64,000 nt of DNA from Cylindrospermum stagnale PCC 7417 (GCF_000317535.1 NC_019757.1:533001-597000), one strand, 5' to 3'. Positions 45,352 to 56,300 are shown, numbered from the stretch's first letter. The notes: generated by a model not told the origin, from the sequence alone. Translations and numbers: made by a program.

Positions 45352-47139
45352 TTAATAATGTGTGCCTGCTTTGCGATGGTTGATGGCAGTCACAGCATCA
45401 GGTTTGATTAATTTACCGTTGTCAACGGTTGCATACACAACCCAATGATCGCCACATTCCAGGCGTTGGCTCACTGAGCATTCCAAATAGGCTAGGGCGT
45501 CGGTGAGGACTGTACAACCGTTATCTGCAAATCCTGTGGGGAAATTAGCAAATCTGTCTTCTCCTGGGGCAAAAGGCTTACGGAAATGCTTCATGTAGTC
45601 TATATGAGTGCCTTCAGGCAAGATATTAAGGGCAAATTTACCGCCTGGATACATGAGGGATTCAATTGCTCGTTCTTTAGCGATCGCAATTGTCAATCCA
45701 GGAGGGTTAAAGGTGGCTTGAGAAACCCAAGCACCGAGCATCCCTGTTGACACTTCCCCTTGTTTGGCACTAATTACGCAAACGGAACCGACAATCCGCC
45801 CAACGGCTTGTTCTACAGCGGTTGCGGCTTGTTGAGGTACGCGCACTTTCTTGGCTTTTCTCAAAGATTGGGCAAAATCTGTCCCGATTTCTTCACACAA
45901 CTTGAGAGTGACTTCATCGGGTTTAAATTTGACCTTCAAGGTATCAAAGCCAAATTTAAATCCAGCATCCCGAAGTTTACCTTCAATTAATTCAACGGCT
46001 TCACCACTCCAGCCGTAGGAACCAAATACTCCAGCGAGTTTGCTGTTGTCACCGATGGTGAGAACGATACCCAAAGCGGTATGAATTGGGGTGGGTGCAT
46101 GACCACCGATGGTGGGAGAACCGATGAGAAAGCCATCGGATTGTTCTAGTCCAGTACGAATTTCTTCAGGTGTGGCAAATTCGCAGTTGATGGTGTTGAC
46201 TGCAACTCCACCTTTGGTCAGTCCGAGTGCGATCGCTTGGGCGAGAATTGCTGTATTACCATAAGCTGAGGCGTACAATAGCGCTACGGATATTTCGCGA
46301 TCGCTTTGGGAACGACTCCATTCACCATAACATTTGGTCAGTTCGATTAAGCTGGAGCGCACCAAAGGCCCGTGACCAACAGCATACATCCTCACTTGCA
46401 AATCGGAGATTTTCTCCAAAGCTGCTTCGACGTGAGGCGCATGGGGAGCCATCAAGCAATTAAAATAGTAGCGCTGGTCTTCCTTAAACGCTTCCCAGTT
46501 TTCATCAAACACTTCATCACCACAGATATGCGCTCCAAATAACTTATCTGTGTAAAGAACTTGGGTTTGCTGGTCATAGGTACAAAGTCCTTCTGGCCAA
46601 CGGGGACTAGGGATAGGCAAGAATTTCAAAACATGACCCTTGCCTAAATCTAGAGTTTCTTTCCCCCGCATTGTCAAAATTTTGATATCTTGATCTGCAA
46701 AAGCAGCACGTACATTGGCCGCACTAGGAAGAGAACAGACAAAAGTTATTTGCGGCGCTAGTTCTAGAATCGCCTTTAAAGTTGCCACGCGGGTGGGATT
46801 AAAATGACCAAGGATCACATAATCCAATCGTCTTAAATCTAAGGTCTTTTGCAATGCCTCTAGATAAATTTCGGTGAAGTTTTCCGGCGCTGGGTCAATT
46901 AGTGCGGTTTTATCAGCTTCAATTAAATAGCAATTGGCGGTGGTACCTCTTTCTAGAGCGTATTCAATTTCAAACCGCAGACGTGACTTACTACGTGCTC
47001 TGAGAATCTTAGTATTTGTCGCAATGGGAAGAACTTGGACGTCGCGTGGCAAAGATTCGGTCATAGATTTTGGTTGGAGTGAGGAAAACCAGTTTTTAGC
47101 GCGTTCAAGGAAGCTGGACAGGGAATCTGGGGGTGTCAT
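45352..47139 (-). CDS. flv1: Flavodiiron protein, Flv1-type (degenerate diiron site)
   Basis: About 595 residues from the ATG at 47139 (MTPPDSLSSFLERAKNW); the open frame upstream only translates heptamer repeats. Three modules: MBL-like (LRFEIEYALERGTTANCYLI), flavodoxin (SVALLYASAYGNTAILAQAI) and C-terminal flavin reductase. The diiron ligand motif, HxExDH in Flv3, reads LGHFNPTRVA, so iron ligands are missing, as known for Flv1. Flv1 works as a heteromer with Flv3 to reduce O2 downstream of photosystem I. It lies 98 bp downstream of the Flv3-type gene; direct adjacency resembles the heterocyst-specific flv1B/flv3B pair (inference). Confidence 0.93.
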   Translation of the reverse strand: MTPPDSLSSFLERAKNWFSSLQPKSMTESLPRDVQVLPIATNTKILRARSKSRLRFEIEYALERGTTANCYLIEADKTALIDPAPENFTEIYLEALQKTLDLRRLDYVILGHFNPTRVATLKAILELAPQITFVCSLPSAANVRAAFADQDIKILTMRGKETLDLGKGHVLKFLPIPSPRWPEGLCTYDQQTQVLYTDKLFGAHICGDEVFDENWEAFKEDQRYYFNCLMAPHAPHVEAALEKISDLQVRMYAVGHGPLVRSSLIELTKCYGEWSRSQSDREISVALLYASAYGNTAILAQAIALGLTKGGVAVNTINCEFATPEEIRTGLEQSDGFLIGSPTIGGHAPTPIHTALGIVLTIGDNSKLAGVFGSYGWSGEAVELIEGKLRDAGFKFGFDTLKVKFKPDEVTLKLCEEIGTDFAQSLRKAKKVRVPQQAATAVEQAVGRIVGSVCVISAKQGEVSTGMLGAWVSQATFNPPGLTIAIAKERAIESLMYPGGKFALNILPEGTHIDYMKHFRKPFAPGEDRFANFPTGFADNGCTVLTDALAYLECSVSQRLECGDHWVVYATVDNGKLIKPDAVTAINHRKAGTHY

Positions 47140-47237
47140 GGTAATAGGTAATAGGTAATAGGTAATTGGTAATTGGTAATTGGTCATGGGGGAAGAAAAA
47201 AAACTATTACCCGTTACCCATTACCCGTTACCCAGTT
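47140..47237. repeat. Heptanucleotide repeats between flv1 and flv3
   Basis: Runs of GGTAATA/GGTAATT (47140-47186) and of TTACCCG/TTACCCA (about 47206-47235) fill the spacer. The two runs are partly complementary and could fold together. They occupy the expected flv1 ribosome-binding region. Confidence 0.85.
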
Positions 47238-48956
47238 TTAGTAATAATTGCCAACTTTCCGATGGCGAACTGCTGTTAGTCCATCGGGATTGGAAACACG
47301 TCCATCTTGCACGGTGCAGTATAAAATCCAGTGGTCGCTACATTCCATGCTGCTGGTGACTTCACATTCCATATATGCCAGTGCGTCGGTGAGAATTGGC
47401 GAACCGTTTTTCGCGGTTTGGGTTTTCACTCCAGCAAATCTGTCACCACCGGGAGCCAAGCGCTTGAGGAAGTGTTTCTTGAGTTCTTGGAAGTTTCCTT
47501 CTCCCAGAACGTTGAGGACAAACTGATCGCCTACTCTGACTAAGGAATCAATAGCGCGGTCTTTAGCAACGGCAATTGTGAATCCTAAGGGTTGTAAACT
47601 CGCTTGTGTTACCCAAGAAGCCAACATTGCACTGCTAACATCACCTTTTTTAGCGGTGATAATATACAGTCCGTTGCTAATCCGACCCAACGCTTTTTCC
47701 ATGTTGACGTCGAGGGCTTTGATCTGCTTAATGTTGCGATCGCGCACCAGCAGTTGTCCCAAGTCTGTACCCGCTTCTTCACAAAGCTGGAAGGTAGACG
47801 CACTGGGAACATCTTTAATCCGAATCGCTGGGAAAGCTTCTTTCACACCCAAGTCGATAAATTTGCGCCGCAGGGTGTCAATGGGTTCATCATCCCCACC
47901 GTAAGATTCAAATAAACCCACCACTTGCTTGTCTTTGGTGACAGCTAGCAGGGAACTGATACCAGCTTGAGCCGCAACGGCTGTAGTTGGGGGCATGCCG
48001 ATAATAATACCCGCTGCTCTACCTGCTAGTTCTTGAATTTCTTGGATTCCCGCTGAACCAAGATCCATCATTTCGATCGCAACGCCAGTTTTTTGGATGC
48101 CTTCACCAATTGCATGGACGAGGCGATCGCTATGTCCATATTCTGAGACATAAAACAAGGCGGCTGTGGTTTCTGATTTGGCTTGTCTTTGGCTCCAACT
48201 TTGATAGCACTCAGTGAGAACGTCTAGATTGTGATACAGTAGCGGCCCGTGTCCGTTGGCAATAATTTTAATTTTGCCGAGTTCACCCATTCGCTTCATC
48301 GCATTCAATAGCGAGCGAGCGTTGGGGCCCATTAAGCAATCGTAGTAAAATCTAAAGTCAGCTTCAATCGCTTCTAAATCTTCGTCGAAAGTGCGATCGT
48401 CACAGAAGTGCATCCCAAAGGCATCGCAGGTGAAGAGAGTTTGGGTTTTGCGGTCAAAGCTGAAAATCGTGTCCGGCCAGTGCAGGTTAGGCGCACTTAC
48501 GAATTCGAGTTCGTGTCCTTTACCAATATCAATGCGATCGCCACTTTTGACAATCCGCTTGGAAAAAGGATCGTGTACCAAACCTTCCAAAAACTGAAGG
48601 GCAATTTTTGAAGCTAAAACAGTAGCTCTCGGCGCTAACTGGAGAACATCTTCCACTAAGCCGCTATGGTCTGGCTCTGTGTGACTGACGATTATGTAAT
48701 CAATTGTCTTGGGGTTCACAAGACCCTTGAGAGTGTCTAAATACAGCTGACGAAACTTCTGGTGAGAAGTATCAATCAAAACTGTCAGCTCGCCCCTAAT
48801 TAAATATGAATTGTAGGTCGTGCCATTTTGCAGCCCGAATTCGATATCGAAGCGATCGCGATCCCAATCAAGAGAACGAATCGCTGTTGTGTTAGGAGCA
48901 ATTTCTACAGTTTGTATAGTTAACCGATGCTGAACGTTCTCTACGACCGCTACCAT
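47238..48956 (-). CDS. flv3: Flavodiiron protein, Flv3-type (complete diiron site)
   Basis: 572 residues from the ATG at 48956 (MVAVVENVQHRLTIQ), preceded by GGAG; the open frame to 49058 is unsupported upstream sequence. The MBL-like domain keeps the diiron ligands in IVSHTEPDHSG (HxExDH), CDAFGMHFC and IANGHGPL. A flavodoxin domain (ALFYVSEYGHSDRLVHAI) and a C-terminal flavin reductase domain (SSAMLASWVTQASLQPLGF) follow, the class C layout of photosynthetic organisms. With Flv1 it reduces O2 to water using photosynthetic electrons. It is first of a two-gene unit with flv1. Confidence 0.94.
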   Translation of the reverse strand: MVAVVENVQHRLTIQTVEIAPNTTAIRSLDWDRDRFDIEFGLQNGTTYNSYLIRGELTVLIDTSHQKFRQLYLDTLKGLVNPKTIDYIIVSHTEPDHSGLVEDVLQLAPRATVLASKIALQFLEGLVHDPFSKRIVKSGDRIDIGKGHELEFVSAPNLHWPDTIFSFDRKTQTLFTCDAFGMHFCDDRTFDEDLEAIEADFRFYYDCLMGPNARSLLNAMKRMGELGKIKIIANGHGPLLYHNLDVLTECYQSWSQRQAKSETTAALFYVSEYGHSDRLVHAIGEGIQKTGVAIEMMDLGSAGIQEIQELAGRAAGIIIGMPPTTAVAAQAGISSLLAVTKDKQVVGLFESYGGDDEPIDTLRRKFIDLGVKEAFPAIRIKDVPSASTFQLCEEAGTDLGQLLVRDRNIKQIKALDVNMEKALGRISNGLYIITAKKGDVSSAMLASWVTQASLQPLGFTIAVAKDRAIDSLVRVGDQFVLNVLGEGNFQELKKHFLKRLAPGGDRFAGVKTQTAKNGSPILTDALAYMECEVTSSMECSDHWILYCTVQDGRVSNPDGLTAVRHRKVGNYY

Positions 48957-49058
48957 TATTCGTCTCCGAACGCAAATAAACAGTATTTTTTTCTGCTCCC
49001 ATTCTCCCAATAAATTATTTTTAAAGTTGTAATGAAGAATATATTTTGCGAAAATCAA

Positions 49059-50099
49059 GATGTATCAAATATTGCTCTTTTTCAGCATATTTTTTGACTC
49101 AAAAAATCTACTAAACATAAAATTTGTTAAAAGTAATACGACTTAAATATTGATATTTCTTGGCCTAATTTAAAATCCCTAAAAACATCATACATATCAT
49201 CTCTTTTTGGACAACTATTTCGTAACGAAAAGCATAGTTTTTGCTAATGTTGTATCTATTGTTGATTTGAGCGCTCCCTTGTTACATTCATATAGTGAAC
49301 GGAAACTGTTGAATATTTATGGGTAATGTTTAACAACTCCCCGGGTAAATTTAAATGAGGATAAATAAAAGCGCGTACAAGCGTTGACAGCTATTTACGC
49401 TATAGGTAATGGCTGAAGAAGGTAAAAGCAGTGATTAAGTCAAAACCGAAGTATAAATTAATAAAAAATAATTTTTAAAGATCCGGTTAAATCCTCAGAA
49501 ATACCAGTTAAAAAACAATTAATTAGTTACAATGAAATCCCACAGCCTTTCCATGCCTCCTTTAGGTATTAATCAGGGAAAAGCTGATAACCTATAGTCA
49601 TAAGAGCCAAAAGCATAAGCGCTTGCTTATTCGCTATGCACCAGCTTATATACGCTGAAATTGCGATTTTTTTGTGCTTAATGTTACCTAATAACCTACT
49701 TTTAGGTTCCATCTCTTGGAAGGATATTTCAGTGTTTAAAGGAACACAGAGAACAAGATACCCGTCAAAATGAACACAATTGCATCTACTGGAGTTCAGA
49801 GAATGAAAAACATCTCCACCAAAATTGCTGCTACGTCAGCTGCTGGTGCAGTCACGTCTATCACAACATTTCGGCAAAGTTGTTTTAGTAGACGTTTGCT
49901 AGACGACTGATGAATTGCCCCTTGATATGTAAATGTTTTTCAAGCTAATACTTTTTGCGTAGCAGACCTCCGGCTAGGTTTGGCATCTTTAATTCTTGTG
50001 ATTAAGTTAAATATAGTGTGTTTTTTATACGCTTACGTGTAAGTATATAGGCGTGAATAGACATAGCTGTGCCAACAACTCTGTAAAAGACGATCACCT
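49059..50099. other. 1-kb gene-poor region upstream of flv3 and an IS fragment
   Basis: Mostly AT-rich. A 46-codon frame at 49770-49910 (MNTIASTGVQRMKNISTKIA...) starts like a real gene but ends abruptly; it may be the 5' stump of a gene cut by rearrangement. The flv3 promoter should lie in the first few hundred bases. No other feature is supportable. Confidence 0.45.
49770..49910 (+). pseudogene. Possible truncated gene start (46 codons)
   Basis: ATG at 49770, second in-frame ATG at 49803 (MKNISTKIAATSAAGAVTSI), stop at 49908. The Ala/Ser/Thr-rich start resembles an export signal or a loop-rich N-terminus, then changes character at about 49868. I do not recognise the family. It could also be noise. 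Confidence 0.25.
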
Positions 50100-50555
50100 A
50101 TGGGATGTCGATTGAGGATTGTTTTAACTGAAGAAGAAAAGCAGACTCTGGAGGAGTTGAGGAGAGCCAAAGATGTTCCTCAACGTACTAGAGATCGCGC
50201 TCAGGTTTTACTGTTGAATGCTCGTGGCTTAAAAAACGAGCAAATTGCTCAAGGCTTGAACTGGGCAGTTTCAACAGTACGTCAAACCCTTCATCGCTGG
50301 GAAAAAATGGGTTTAGCAGGACTGTGGGATGCTCCTGGTCGAGGAGGAAAGCCCCGTTATGCAGAATCTGACTTGCTTTATCTAGAAAATTGCCTATCTC
50401 AAGAGCCACAGGCTTATAACTCTAAACAGCTAGCCACAAAACTGGCCTCTGAGCGGCAAGTTTACTTGAGTCCCGACCGACTACGACGGGTACTCAAAAA
50501 AAGAGGCAGACTGGGAAGCCCATGCACAAAACCCAATATGCATGACATTAGCTAA
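50100..50555 (+). pseudogene. IS630-family transposase, 5' fragment
   Basis: 151 residues that match the N-terminal DNA-binding part of IS630/Tc1 transposases: LTEEEKQTLEELRRAKDVPQ, RTRDRAQVLLLNARG, then a helix-turn-helix and linker ending DRLRRVLKKRG. The family continues with the DDE catalytic domain, but here the sequence changes to an unrelated tail (RLGSPCTKPNM) and stops. The catalytic Asp/Asp/Glu residues are absent, so the copy is dead. A two-ORF element with a lost second ORF is an equivalent description. Confidence 0.82.
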
Positions 50556-50637
50556 TTACCAAGGAATAATTTTTTTTGGAAAAGGTTTGAGGGGAAAGGG
50601 AAACATCGATTGCTTTCCCCTGAATCCGGCTTCGTCA

Positions 50638-50861
50638 GGGAATCTCACCTCCCCAACTTCTGCAATAAGTCTTCTATCGAGCTATCGGAGTTAATTTAGG
50701 AATTTATGCAAGTTCGACAACAAATTTACACTTCTTTACAAAACTGTAGGGAATCTCACCCCCCCCCAACTTCTGTAAGAAGTCTTCTATCGAACGATCG
50801 GAGTTAATTTAGGAATTTATGCAAGTTCACCAACAAATTTACACTTCTTTACAGAAGTAGT
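50638..50861. repeat. Tandem duplication, about 110-bp unit, two copies
   Basis: Copy 1 (50638-50747) and copy 2 (50748-50861) both begin AGGGAATCTCACC and share CTTCTATCGA, CGGAGTTAATTTAGGAATTT and CAACAAATTTACACTTCTTT. A few substitutions and a C-run length difference separate them. Each contains an ACTTCTG...AGAAGT-type stem. Non-coding. Confidence 0.88.
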
Positions 50862-50929
50862 ATTTGAGAGCAAGCTTGATTCATCTGGGGGACGAGGCCA
50901 ACTCGTCCCCTACTTCAGCAACAGCAAAC

Positions 50930-51080
50930 TTTACGTTTGTTAAATCGCACCAACTGTGACGTACTCCACACACTCCCTTTCAGGTGAGTGTGGGCTTCTC
51001 AACGACTCCTAATCCGGACATTGATTGAGCTTTAAGACCGTGCGTCCCACGGTTCTTGATATTGATAGCCGCATTTAGAT
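50930..51080 (-). ncRNA. Predicted TnpB right end / guide (omega) RNA scaffold
   Basis: By analogy with IS200/IS605 elements, the guide-RNA scaffold overlaps the tnpB 3' end and the right end. Here the region downstream of the tnpB stop has a stem CACACTC/GAGTGTG (about 50967-50993), and the same sequence, decayed, recurs at 7225-7373. That conservation across copies, including past the stop, supports a functional RNA or transposon end. Exact boundaries are not determined. Confidence 0.4.
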
Positions 51081-52254
51081 CCCTGCACAAACTTGTATGA
51101 CAAACTGGACAATTGTGCATTCTTTGGGATAGCGGCTTTATTACCTTGGAACCACAATTAGAGCATTCAAGGCTAGTACCGTTCGGATTTACAGCGATTA
51201 CTTTTAAACCAGCATTCGCGGCTTTGTTTGAAAGTATGGTTAAAAACCGACTCCAACCAGCATCATTAATACTTTTAGCCAATTTAGTTTTAACGAGTCC
51301 TTTGATATTCAATTTTTCCACAGCTATAACATCATACTTATCAAGTAGTAATTTAGCTGTTTTAAAGTGGAAATCTTTACGAGTATCAGCCACTTTTTTA
51401 TGCTGTTTACCCAATTTTTTCAGAGCTTTTTTGCGTCTGTTGGAACCTTTTTTCCGCCTTGATACCAGACGCTGCAATGATTTAAGCAAGCGTTCAGCTT
51501 TGCGTAGATATTTAGGTGCTTTGATTCTAGAATCATCAGAAGCTACATAGAAATCAATTAAGCCAAGATCAATGCCAACAATATTGTCAGGATTAAAGTC
51601 AGGCTTAACGATAGGAACTGATTTGTCATCAAGGCTGAGAGTGATGTAGTAACCATCCGCTTTTTTGGTGACAGATACAGTTTTGATCTCAAATCCTAAG
51701 CCCTTCGGGCAGGCTTCGCCAACGGGTATTGGGCGATGAACAATTACCTTGACATCTCCAATTTTTGATAGCGTGATTTTGTTGTTAACAAAATGATGTC
51801 TTTTAAATTGGGTATAAGTAAAAGTTTTGTATTGTCCTTTCCCTTTGAATCTAGGTCTACCTGATTTCTTGCCATTAACGTCACCTTTTAACCATCTATC
51901 AAAAGCTAATTCAACTTTCTTAGGAACTTCTTGAAGTACCTGAGAGTGAATATCTTTGTACCAAGGTCTATCTAATTTGAGTTGAACTAGAGATGCTTTT
52001 TGATTGTAATAGTTAGGCTGTTCTGTTAATTCGGGCAGATGACAAATTAATGGACATCTATCAATAGGACTACGATTCATCTCATACCAGTCAAATCTTT
52101 GAGCCAACAAGTAGTTATATTGACAACGCAACTTTTCCAGTGTTTTATTAATTTTTTCCGCCTGTTCTTTAGTTGGTTTAATTTTGTACTGGTATGAGAT
52201 TTTCACTTTTTGTCCTGGCTTTCGACCTATACAAACGATAGCATAAACGTACAA
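50980..52254 (-). CDS. tnpB: TnpB RNA-guided nuclease of an IS200/IS605-type element (no tnpA)
   Basis: 424 residues. The N-terminal helix-turn-helix and helical region (YKIKPTKEQAEKINKTLEKL) precede a RuvC-like nuclease with all three acidic positions: Asp in VGIDLGLIDFYV, Glu in IAVEKLNIKG and Asp in CRDLNAAINIKN. A zinc ribbon (ECSNCG, NCPVCH) sits between the last two. TnpB cleaves DNA guided by RNA from the element's right end. No TnpA is nearby, so this is an IS1341-like solo copy. Codons near 51705-51728 (VGEACPKG) coincide with a dispersed GC-rich repeat, a possible in-frame insertion. The true start may be internal, near KISYQYKIKP. Confidence 0.92.
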   Translation of the reverse strand: MYVYAIVCIGRKPGQKVKISYQYKIKPTKEQAEKINKTLEKLRCQYNYLLAQRFDWYEMNRSPIDRCPLICHLPELTEQPNYYNQKASLVQLKLDRPWYKDIHSQVLQEVPKKVELAFDRWLKGDVNGKKSGRPRFKGKGQYKTFTYTQFKRHHFVNNKITLSKIGDVKVIVHRPIPVGEACPKGLGFEIKTVSVTKKADGYYITLSLDDKSVPIVKPDFNPDNIVGIDLGLIDFYVASDDSRIKAPKYLRKAERLLKSLQRLVSRRKKGSNRRKKALKKLGKQHKKVADTRKDFHFKTAKLLLDKYDVIAVEKLNIKGLVKTKLAKSINDAGWSRFLTILSNKAANAGLKVIAVNPNGTSLECSNCGSKVIKPLSQRMHNCPVCHTSLCRDLNAAINIKNRGTHGLKAQSMSGLGVVEKPTLT

Positions 52255-52482
52255 GTATTTATGAAAAACAAATCATTGAATCTGAGAATATCCGAGGGTA
52301 GATTAAATAAACTGCGTTTATATTCGGCTCAACATGATAAAACTATGACCTTTTTTGAATTCAAAATGCACTCATAGAGCATACGGCTCTATTTTGAATT
52401 TTTAATTGGAGCGAAGCGACTTGACCAATGTAATTTAGGATTTTATCGATTCGCTTAACGTCAAAAATGGCGATTCCTCATC

Positions 52483-52581
52483 GACCCACTGTCCTGTCAA
52501 TCCTACGGATTGATTTGGTTGTGGGTCAATTCGTCATCGCCCAAAAATTCATCCCACACTGCCCTTCGGGTCAGATGTGGG
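52483..52581. repeat. Two strong hairpins, probable transposon-derived end
   Basis: First: GACCCAC...GTGGGTC (52483-52527) with inner TCAATC-ctac-GGATTGA. Second: CCCACA-CTG-CCC-TTC-GGG-T-CAG-A-TGTGGG (52553-52581) followed by GGCTTCTTTTTGATTAAG. The second resembles the GTGTGGGCTTCTCAAC of the tnpB right ends at 7260 and 50990. The element end coincides with the point where the PIN gene reading begins. Confidence 0.65.
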
Positions 52582-52597
52582 GCTTCTTTTTGATTAA

Positions 52598-53101
52598 GCT
52601 AAACCTTACCAACTCAAACATTATCCCAAATATATCAAGCAAGCTCGTTCAAATGGAGCTATGTTAACCTATTCTGGGCTAATTTTGGCAGAGCTTGCTC
52701 ATGTGATTGAGAAAACTGAATTTAAAATTTATGTTCAGTCTGATCAACATCAGTTACCCCAGGATTTTCGTCTCAAGGATTTTCGCCATAATTACCCCAC
52801 AGAACGGGCAAATGTTGCTGAAGTTCAGTTATCTTGGATTCTGATTAAGGATTTTGCTCTCTCTGTGGATTTGACAGTAAATGAAGCAACAACTGATGCC
52901 GCACTAAACCGATTTCAAACTCAAGCTGTTGATGGCTACGACCTTCTGCTTCTAGAATCTATTAGCAGAGCAGGCGTAGGACAAATTAAAATCATCACAG
53001 ATGATATTGACTATGCTGTTGTCCCAGATATTCAGATATTTACGAGTAACGATAATATTATCAAGCCAGCTAGGACACAAAGAAAATTAGTGGTGCAGTA
53101 G
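52598..53101 (+). pseudogene. 5'-truncated PIN-domain (VapC-like) gene
   Basis: The frame is readable from 52598 (AKPYQLKHYPKYIKQARSNG), directly after a stop at 52595, through MLTYSGLILAELAHVIEKTE, GYDLLLLESISRAG, QIKIITDDIDYAVVPDIQIF to a stop at 53101. The middle Glu and the C-terminal TDDxDF-like acidic pair are PIN features. The N-terminal strand with the first catalytic Asp (DTN) is missing and is replaced by the hairpin element, so the protein should be inactive even if translated from the ATG at 52661. No antitoxin gene is adjacent. Confidence 0.7.
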
Positions 53102-53124
53102 CGATTTCGACTGTTGATTTACCC

Positions 53125-53168
53125 CAAAAAACAAAGTCCACTTACACAATTAAGTGTCAAGTGGACTT
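53125..53168 (-). terminator. Intrinsic terminator of tmRNA
   Basis: On the minus strand AAGTCCACTT pairs perfectly with AAGTGGACTT (10 bp, extended inside by ACAC/GTGT), then TGTTTTTT. It lies 16 nt past the tmRNA 3' end. Confidence 0.85.
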
Positions 53169-53183
53169 GTTAATCATTCTCAG

Positions 53184-53571
53184 TGGATCCGAGCAGAGTC
53201 GAACTGCTGTCCAAATTGGGTATTGACCCCCCGCTCATTCACAGGTTTAGCCTTTCTGACCCTCAAGGCGGGAATCGTTCATTATCCCGAACGTAGGATG
53301 CTCTGATTTAATCTTAGCTAGCAAGCCAACCAGAGAACGCTTACTAGAGCATCCGTTGGGGGTTGTGTCTTTAGTCCTTAACGGAGTCAAACTGAAGACG
53401 CTCGAACCTATAAGAGGCGTTTAGGCAGCTACTAGAGCTTCCCGACGAGCAAATTTTACGATATTGTTCGCATTTACTTTTTTTTCGAGCCTTTGATTTC
53501 CGAGAGATGACTCGCTCTCGACCTGAATCACAGAGTAGCGTTCGCCAACCTGTCGAAACCGTGACGGACCC
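53184..53571 (-). ncRNA. ssrA: Transfer-messenger RNA
   Basis: A one-piece tmRNA of about 388 nt on the minus strand. The 5' end GGGTCCG (53571-53565) pairs with 3' CGGATCC plus discriminator A (53191-53184), forming the tRNA-like acceptor stem. GGTTTCGACAGG and the T-loop GTTCGACTC are present. CCA is not encoded. The tag frame (53471 to 53421) begins with GCG and encodes ANNIVKFARREALVAA then TAA, a typical cyanobacterial degradation tag. With SmpB it rescues stalled ribosomes. It is downstream of, and on the same strand as, the atp operon but has its own terminator. Confidence 0.97.
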
Positions 53572-53733
53572 ATGCCTGATATCTACATTATAGTGCGCTG
53601 TTTTTGAATTGTGTTGGGTATCGAGCAAAAGCTTTTGACGCAGCTGCGAAACGACGCCAAATACCAAAAATAGCCAACTGCTAATTTCCAAACAATTAGC
53701 AATCAGCTATTTATGATTAACTATGAGCACTTC

Positions 53734-54681
53734 CTACGTTAATGCTTCAGCACCACCCACAACCTCTAGGAGTTCTTGGGTAATTGCAGCTTGGCGGGCT
53801 TTGTTGTAAGACAATGACAGGGTTTTAATCAATTCACCGGCGTTATCGCTGGCGTTGTTCATCGCTGTCATCCGCGCTGCTAGTTCACTAGCTGCTGATT
53901 CTTGTAATGCCCGTAATAGCTGGTTACTCAGATACAGGGGTAACAAGGAATCGAGAATCTGCACGGGGTCTTGCTCAAAAATCATGTCGCGGGGTAAAGC
54001 GCGGACTTGGGTTGTGACTTTTTCCCGTTCTACTTGAAATTGACCACCACGGGTTGTCAAGCGGAAAATTTCGTCATCCGCTGCTTCTAAACCTTGTGGG
54101 TCAAGGGGCAGCAGAGTTTGCACCACGGGACGAGAGCTAACCAGTGAGACAAATCTGGTATAGATTAACTCAATCCGGTCTACTTTTTCTGAGAGGAACA
54201 AGGAAAGCAATTCGTCGGCGACATTTGTGGCTTCTGCCGCGGTGGGAATTTGCTCTAAGCCGGTGTAGGTAGCATCAATCGGCTGATCGCGGCGTTGGAA
54301 GTATTGGATGGCTTTGCGTCCCACCAACACAAATCTGTAGTCTAAACCTTCAGCCTTGATTTCCTTGGCGCGATTTTCTGCACGACGGATGACGTTAGAG
54401 TTGTAGCCGCCACACAGACCCCGGTCACCAGAAATGACCAACAGTCCTACTGTCTTAACTTCCCGTTTTTTGAGTAGTGGTAAGTCTACGTCTTCAAACT
54501 TGAGACGGGTTTGTAAGCCGTACAGTACTTGTGCCAAGCGGTCAGCAAAGGGACGGGTAGCAATTACCTGCTCTTGGGCACGACGTACCCTAGCCGCTGC
54601 TACCAGACGCATGGCTTCTGTAATTTTTTTGGTGTTTTTGACCGACTGAATGCGATCGCGTATTGCTTTGAGATTGGCCAT
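53734..54681 (-). CDS. atpG: ATP synthase gamma subunit
   Basis: 315 residues. The start [20 protein letters not shown] and the C-terminal helix ([20 protein letters not shown]) are the conserved coiled coil that rotates inside the alpha3beta3 hexamer. The protein is longer than the E. coli subunit (287), mostly from an insert in the middle (about 197-235) typical of cyanobacteria and chloroplasts; the chloroplast regulatory Cys pair is not present. Also called atpC in cyanobacterial naming. Last gene of the operon; beta and epsilon genes are not in this window, as usual for cyanobacteria. Confidence 0.97.
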   Translation of the reverse strand: MANLKAIRDRIQSVKNTKKITEAMRLVAAARVRRAQEQVIATRPFADRLAQVLYGLQTRLKFEDVDLPLLKKREVKTVGLLVISGDRGLCGGYNSNVIRRAENRAKEIKAEGLDYRFVLVGRKAIQYFQRRDQPIDATYTGLEQIPTAAEATNVADELLSLFLSEKVDRIELIYTRFVSLVSSRPVVQTLLPLDPQGLEAADDEIFRLTTRGGQFQVEREKVTTQVRALPRDMIFEQDPVQILDSLLPLYLSNQLLRALQESAASELAARMTAMNNASDNAGELIKTLSLSYNKARQAAITQELLEVVGGAEALT

Positions 54682-54689
54682 AATCTTTA

Positions 54690-54781
54690 GGTCATTGGTA
54701 ATTGGTAATCGGGAAAAAGGTAATCGGTAATTGGGTAAAAGTGATTGCTATTACCTATTACCCATTACCCATCACCCATTA
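54690..54781. repeat. Heptanucleotide repeats between atpA and atpG
   Basis: GGTAATT/GGTAATC units (about 54691-54740) and ATTACCC/ATTACCT units (about 54750-54781) form partly complementary runs in the 101-bp spacer. Folding could affect expression of atpG relative to atpA. Confidence 0.85.
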
Positions 54782-54782
54782 C

Positions 54783-56300
<1,518 letters not shown>

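Noticed and set aside
50638-50861. Two-unit CRISPR array
   Set aside because: The duplicated unit is about 110 bp and continuous, with no repeat-spacer alternation.
52467-52667. 66-residue plus-strand frame
   Set aside because: Reads through the hairpin element into the wrong frame of the PIN remnant.
53371-53691. 106-residue minus-strand frame
   Set aside because: Lies on the tmRNA gene; the coding signal is the tmRNA tag region and structured RNA.
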